A stretch of DNA of 64,000 bases, from NCBI GenBank assembly GCA_944474755.1, contig OX104120.1, positions 19,996,492 through 20,060,491 on the forward strand, given 5' to 3'. A model generated the notes under the pieces. That model did not search any database, had not been told where the DNA came from, and saw nothing but the letters and a program-made list of their open reading frames with translations. This DNA is from Limnoperna fortunei (Eukaryota; Mollusca; Bivalvia; Mytilida; Modiolidae). This document shows positions 40,580 to 46,500 of this stretch, in pieces. Every line of letters begins with the position of its first letter. Position 1 is the stretch's first letter. The position numbers were made by a program, and so were the translations under genes.

Positions 40580-43500
40580 TTTTTATTTTTTTTTCTTCAA
40601 TAGTCAGGCTTTTACATCACCCTTACAGCACCACCTGACTAAGGTGTACAGGGTGTAAAGAAAAATCAATGACAGTTGACTATTATTTTATATAAGAAAT
40701 ACAATGTATTGATTAATTATATATATACATATTATTCTCTCTCTCTCTCTCACTCTCTCTGTCTCTCTCTCTCTCTCACACACACACCCACACACAAATA
40801 CACTTTCACTATTCTATCACTTCCTCTCTTTTTCTAGTTCTCTTTATAGGATATAAATAGAAAATAGATAGATGAATATATCAAAAGAAAACAAAAATTG
40901 TTTTGATTCAATGTTGTTTGCTCTGTTTACCAAATGAATCAAGGAGGGTATTTTTGTTTTTTTTTTTTAAAAAACTACCATTCAGGATAAATAACTTTGA
41001 TAGGAGCCCAAAATTTTTCTAGTGCAGAAACATTGTTGTGCTTTCTAGCTGTGTATAATTCTAAGCTATACAAATATTTCAATCTATTTCTCAGTTCTGC
41101 TGGCTTTGGAAGATTTCCTTCTAGTTTGCATTTATATATATACTTTTTGACAAAAATTATTAGAAAATTCAAAAATAGGCTTTCTTCTGCAAAACCTAAA
41201 AATAAGTTCCTTTTGTTAATTTCAATATTAACGAAGAAATGTTTCACGCTATCAAAGAACAGGTTGAGAAATTCAGACGTCACTTGACAGTCATAAAATA
41301 AATGTCCAACAGTTTCCTCTTCACATCCACAGAAAGTGCACAGTTTTGTGTCTTTGATTTTAATTTTAAATAAAAAAGTATTGGTTGGAATAATCCTATG
41401 TAGGAACTTGTATTGAAAATTATAGAGGTAAGTATCTCTGCAACACTTTTGAAGCATACAAAAATATTTTTTGAAATCTTCAATGCTTGTGTGCAGTTCT
41501 TTTTCCCACTTTGCAAATTTTTCTACTGGAGGATGAACATGCCTTTTAATAATATTGTCATAAATGAATCTGATATTTTTACTGAAAGTAAGTTTCTCTA
41601 AAAAGATATCCTTTATGGTAAAGTTTGCAGTCAAGTTAATGTCAGTGTTATCTCGTATACACTTTTTTATCTCCATAGGGATATTGGATATCAAAATGTA
41701 ATATCGCATAAAATTATTTGTCTGAACCCTTTGTTTTATTTGTTCAAATGTGAGAAAGTCTCTCTTATGAAAGTCTACAATGTGACAGAGGTTTTGTATA
41801 CCAGCCTCACCCCATCGGTTATACAGAGGAAAATCCTCTGTTGGTATGAAATTTAAAATATCAAGAGAGAGACACTCCTTTAGTTCATTTTTAACATGTG
41901 GCTTAGATAAATGTAAGGCATAGAAGACATCCTTCCAGAGAGGATTGACAAGTTTATAACTGATTTCTAATAGTTTAAAATTTTGTAATGAAAAGCATCT
42001 TTCACCTCCAAAACTGTTTAATGTCAGTTTTAAAATATTTTGCCAGTCCCCACTTAAATTTTCAAAGAATCTTTTCACCCAACCAATTTTAAGATAAAAG
42101 TTAAATGATTCTAAATGGACCATTTTCAGCCCTCCCTCATTTTTGTGTGCAATAAGTGTATTGCGCTTGATCTTTTCAGTTTTCCCATCCCATATAAAGT
42201 TAAAAAATGCTCTGTTGATTTCATTCAGCATAGATTTAGTTATATTAGGCAGAGAGGTAAGCAAGTGGATTAGTTTAGGGAGTGCAAGGGTCTTAATGAC
42301 TGTGATCTTCCCAAGCAGAGTTAGCTTTCTATGCTGCCAACTTTTCAGCACTTTGGAAATATCAATGATTTTTTCTCTGAAATTTAAATTGAGCATAGTA
42401 TCTAAATCTAAAGAAAAATTTAACCCTAAAACCCTAAAGTTTGAACAGGACCAGTTAAGATTTATTTCAGGACACAAAATTTGCTCAGTGTATTTTTTAC
42501 TTCCTATCCATACTAGTTTTGTTTTAGCTATATTAATCTTTAATCCTGATACCTTATGAAATTTTTCAAAACAGAGCAGAGTTTCTCTTAAAGAATCTTC
42601 ACTTCCATCAAGAGTAAGAAAAGTGTCGTCTGCATACTGGGTGACAAGTGGTTCATTCCCTATTCTAACACCTTTTATTTTTGGATTTCTTTTTAAATGC
42701 ATAGCAAGTAATTCCACCCCAATAATAAACAAATAAGGAGATAATGGATCCCCTTGGCGACATCCTCTTTCAAGATTAAAAAAACTGGACATGTTACCAT
42801 TATTAATGACACAGCTTTTTGCATCTGCATACAGCACTTCAAACCATTTACAAAATGATGGACCAAAGTTGAAACTGATTAAAGCCTTTTTTAGAAATTC
42901 CCATTCTATAGAATCAAATGCTTTTTCAAAATCTACAAGTAATAATAATCCCTCTATGTTATTTTTCTCCAGATAATGCATTAAATCATATAGAAGCCTT
43001 GTATTTTCTCCTATAAATCTCCCTTTCATAAAGCCCTTTTGCGTGTCACTAATAATGGCAGGTAGTACCTGTTTAACTCTAGCAGCCAAAACAGCAGATG
43101 CTATTTTAATATCAGTGTTCATGAGGCTGATAGGTCGCCAATTTTCCATGTATCTCCTATCTTTCCCTTCCTTAGGTATACATGTAATAATGCCTTGGTA
43201 TTGAAAATCAGAGAAATGACCCAACTCGTATCCTTTTTGCAGAGACCGAAATACAAAAGGACCAATTAATTTCCAAAAAAATTTGAAGAATTCTATGGTA
43301 AAACCATCTGAGCCAGGAGATTTTCCATTCTGCATCCGTTTTAAGGCTTCCCCACATTCCCTATAAGATAAATTTCCCTCACAAAGTAGTTTTTGCTCTT
43401 CACTAAGTTTGATGTTATGATTAAAGAACTGGTTGTCATCAGTATTTATTGACTTTGAGGTGTATAGTTTTTTATAAAATTGTTCCTGTTCACATAGTAT

Positions 43501-46500
43501 TTTAAACTGATCAGAAATTTGGTTTCCTTGGGTATCAATGAGTTCAGTCATGGTTTTATTTATAAATGCTTTTTTCTCCAATTTACAAAAATAGTTGGTG
43601 CATCTTTCTCCATTCTCGTGCCAATTAGCCCGAGAACGTAGAATGAGGCCCTCAACTAATGTCTGACGTCTATTTTCTAATTCACATTTCTTTTTATTGA
43701 GAGACATAATATTAATTTCACAAGGGTTTACATTGACATAATTTTCTAATGACTGGATTTCTAATTCAAGCTTTTTGAAACTCTCTTTTTCATCCCTTGA
43801 TTTTTTAATACAGTAAGAAATGGTACTACTCCTAATTTTCATTTTTAGTAATTCTAAAAATAATTGATCATTACATGATAAATGTACACTGAGGAAATCT
43901 TCTGGATCCCCGCCTGAGAAATACTCGGAGACAGTATCGGTGATACAAGTTTTAACTAAATCTACATATGTAGGATCTCTTAGAAGCTGAGAATTAAATT
44001 TCCAGTATCCCTTACCCCGTTTGGCAAGGGATGCTGTAAAAGAAAATAAAATAGCAGAGTGGTCAGTTCTGTAACCAGGAATAATTTTTGTTGACTCCAT
44101 TAGTGTAAACATATCCTCAGAAACAAGGTAATAATCAAGACGACTTTGTTTAATAGGAGATGTTTGACGCCAGGTAAATTGCCTATCACTAGGGTAGCAA
44201 GTTCGCCAAGGGTCTAACAATAACAGTGTTTCTTTTATTTCATCAATTTTTTTTCTAGAGTTTGGGTTTCTGTCATGGAGTACATTATAAGTATCATCGT
44301 TCTTATCTTGTACTACATTCCAGTCACCACAGAAAATGAAACTAGTATTAGAAAACTTAGAGACCTTATGCATAATATCACTGAAAAATTCTGGTTTATC
44401 TGTGTTATGCCCATACAAACATACCAGAGTCAACCTTTGATCATATAAAGAGAGGTCTAGTATAATGTATCGTCCATGGTTATCTATTATGGAATCATGA
44501 ACTTCATACTTATAACCTGTCCCAAACATAACACAAACTCCAGCACTTTTGCTATCACCATGACTGAAGAAGCACTGATGACCCCATTCATCACTCCATA
44601 TACATTCAATATCTTTTATGCTGTGTGTCTCTTGAAAACACACAATTGAAGTATTTTTTGATTTTGCCCAGTTAAAAACATCAGATCTTTTCTTAGCATT
44701 AGAGAAAAGGCCCCTAACATTCATGGACAAGATTTTAATATGATTATCCATTATGTTATGTTGACTTGAGTTGCAATGTTTTTATAAATATACATGAGCA
44801 AACAAATATATCCTATAAAACAAAAAGAGCTAGAAAATAAAATTGATCTATCTTCCTCTCTCCCATTTTCACCTTTAAGACAATCCACATGCATAAGATA
44901 TTGTAAAATATTCTATGTGTTGCAGTTTTAAAGGCATTGAAATAAAATTTACTAATTGCTTATTATTTACATCTATACATTTCTATGTTTATTAACAACT
45001 TTTAGTGGCAAAAATTTATTAAAATCAAAATGTTAAACCTAATCATTACCTGATGGTCAGTTATGACCAACTTTAGGTAAAAATATAAGCATAAGGAAAT
45101 AACAAAACAAACCATAAAATCTGAAGCCAAAACCTCAAGTACAAGCTGCAAATGAAGGTGTCATAATCAAAAAGCAATAGCAGTGTATTATTAAGCAAAG
45201 AATAAAACATACTTATGACTGGTTATTACTCTGCTTATTTAGTGCATAGCAACATTACTATGGGTTTACAATCATATTTGATGTTTCCCATGTTTTATAA
45301 AGAATTAGAATAAAATTTGGCTTGTTATTCACATCTGTACATTTCTATACTTTTTTAAACAATTTGTATGATGAGAATTCACTTGAACAAAATCTTAAAC
45401 CTAAAACATTGAATAACAACAGATAGGGACATAATGGCAAGCTTTTCTTATAATACCAACTTGAGGTGGTAATGTGTAGAAAACAAAACAAAAGTTACAT
45501 GACAAAGCATAAAATCTAAATCCAAAACACTGATTACTGGCTATTTCTTCACTTAGTCAATTCTTATTAACATTCCCATGATTTTAGCTGTCAGTTAGAG
45601 TTGATACCCATCTTTCTCAGATAATTATCAAATTTACATAATATCATTAAGTTATTTCAGTCGCTTGTCAATATCATCAAAGATATCAAATTTCAAACGT
45701 TTACCTGATTCAGTTTTTCCATATACTGCACAGTTAAAGTACCAAGCACTATCAAGTTTACCACTACTACGGAGTCTTGTAATTAGTTCCATGTTGCATT
45801 TTGTGACATCATCAACAAGTCTAAAATTGCAATGTTTTGGTATGTTGGTAAGCCGCAGGACTTAGTTTAACATTGGACCCTATGGGCAAATAAAAAAAAT
45901 CTTCTCTATACAACCGGTTAACCAATGAAACAAAGCTTTCTAGTAATATTGTTTGGATGGTCCTAATTAATTGAAAATTACAGGACTAACTTTAACATCA
46001 GGGAAATGCCATCTTCATTTCCTATAAAATCAGGTGAGCGATACAGGCTCTTAAGAGCCTCTGGTTTTATTTAAGATGGTTGTATAATTTATTAAACTAT
46101 GTGTCACAAATTGTACAGTTTGAATGTTGTTTGATGTATTTTTTGACGTCTGTCGCTTTTTGCCATATTTTGTGAGTAATGTGCAGGTAAACTTTTTCAG
46201 GAATACGATGGTATATTCTTTGAAACTAGTGCCAAGAATGGAATTAACATCAAAGAAAGTATGGAAGCCATGGCCAGGTAAATATTAAATAATAATATCA
46301 GAGGCATGTATAATTGGTACACAAAATACATGGATTTATTATTAGCCGTTTATTATGCACAAAAGATTTAATGTCAAATGATTGGAATGTACAGTTTAAT
46401 AATTAAGTGTTTATAAAACATAATGTCTTATTGTCCTTTTGGGTGCATGTATATTAATAGCTACAAATTTATCCTTTATATCATGAACAAAAATGTTACT

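Larger units (their letters stand above)
40544..45851 (-). mobile_element. 5'-truncated LINE (L1/Tx1-type) with 12 bp target duplication
   Basis: A 5308 bp insertion. The + strand T-run from 40544 is its poly(A) tail. GCCGCAGGACTT flanks it at 40532-40543 and 45852-45863. From its 5' end: the last 60-odd codons of an ORF1-like frame (to 45652), a spacer of about 900 bp, ORF2 (44751-40975), and a 3' region with a CT/CA microsatellite (about 40735-40796). Loss of most of ORF1 is the normal result of incomplete target-primed reverse transcription. Confidence 0.92.

Noticed and set aside
40997..42976. Several + strand ORFs across 40997-42976
   Set aside because: Antisense shadows of the LINE ORF2.
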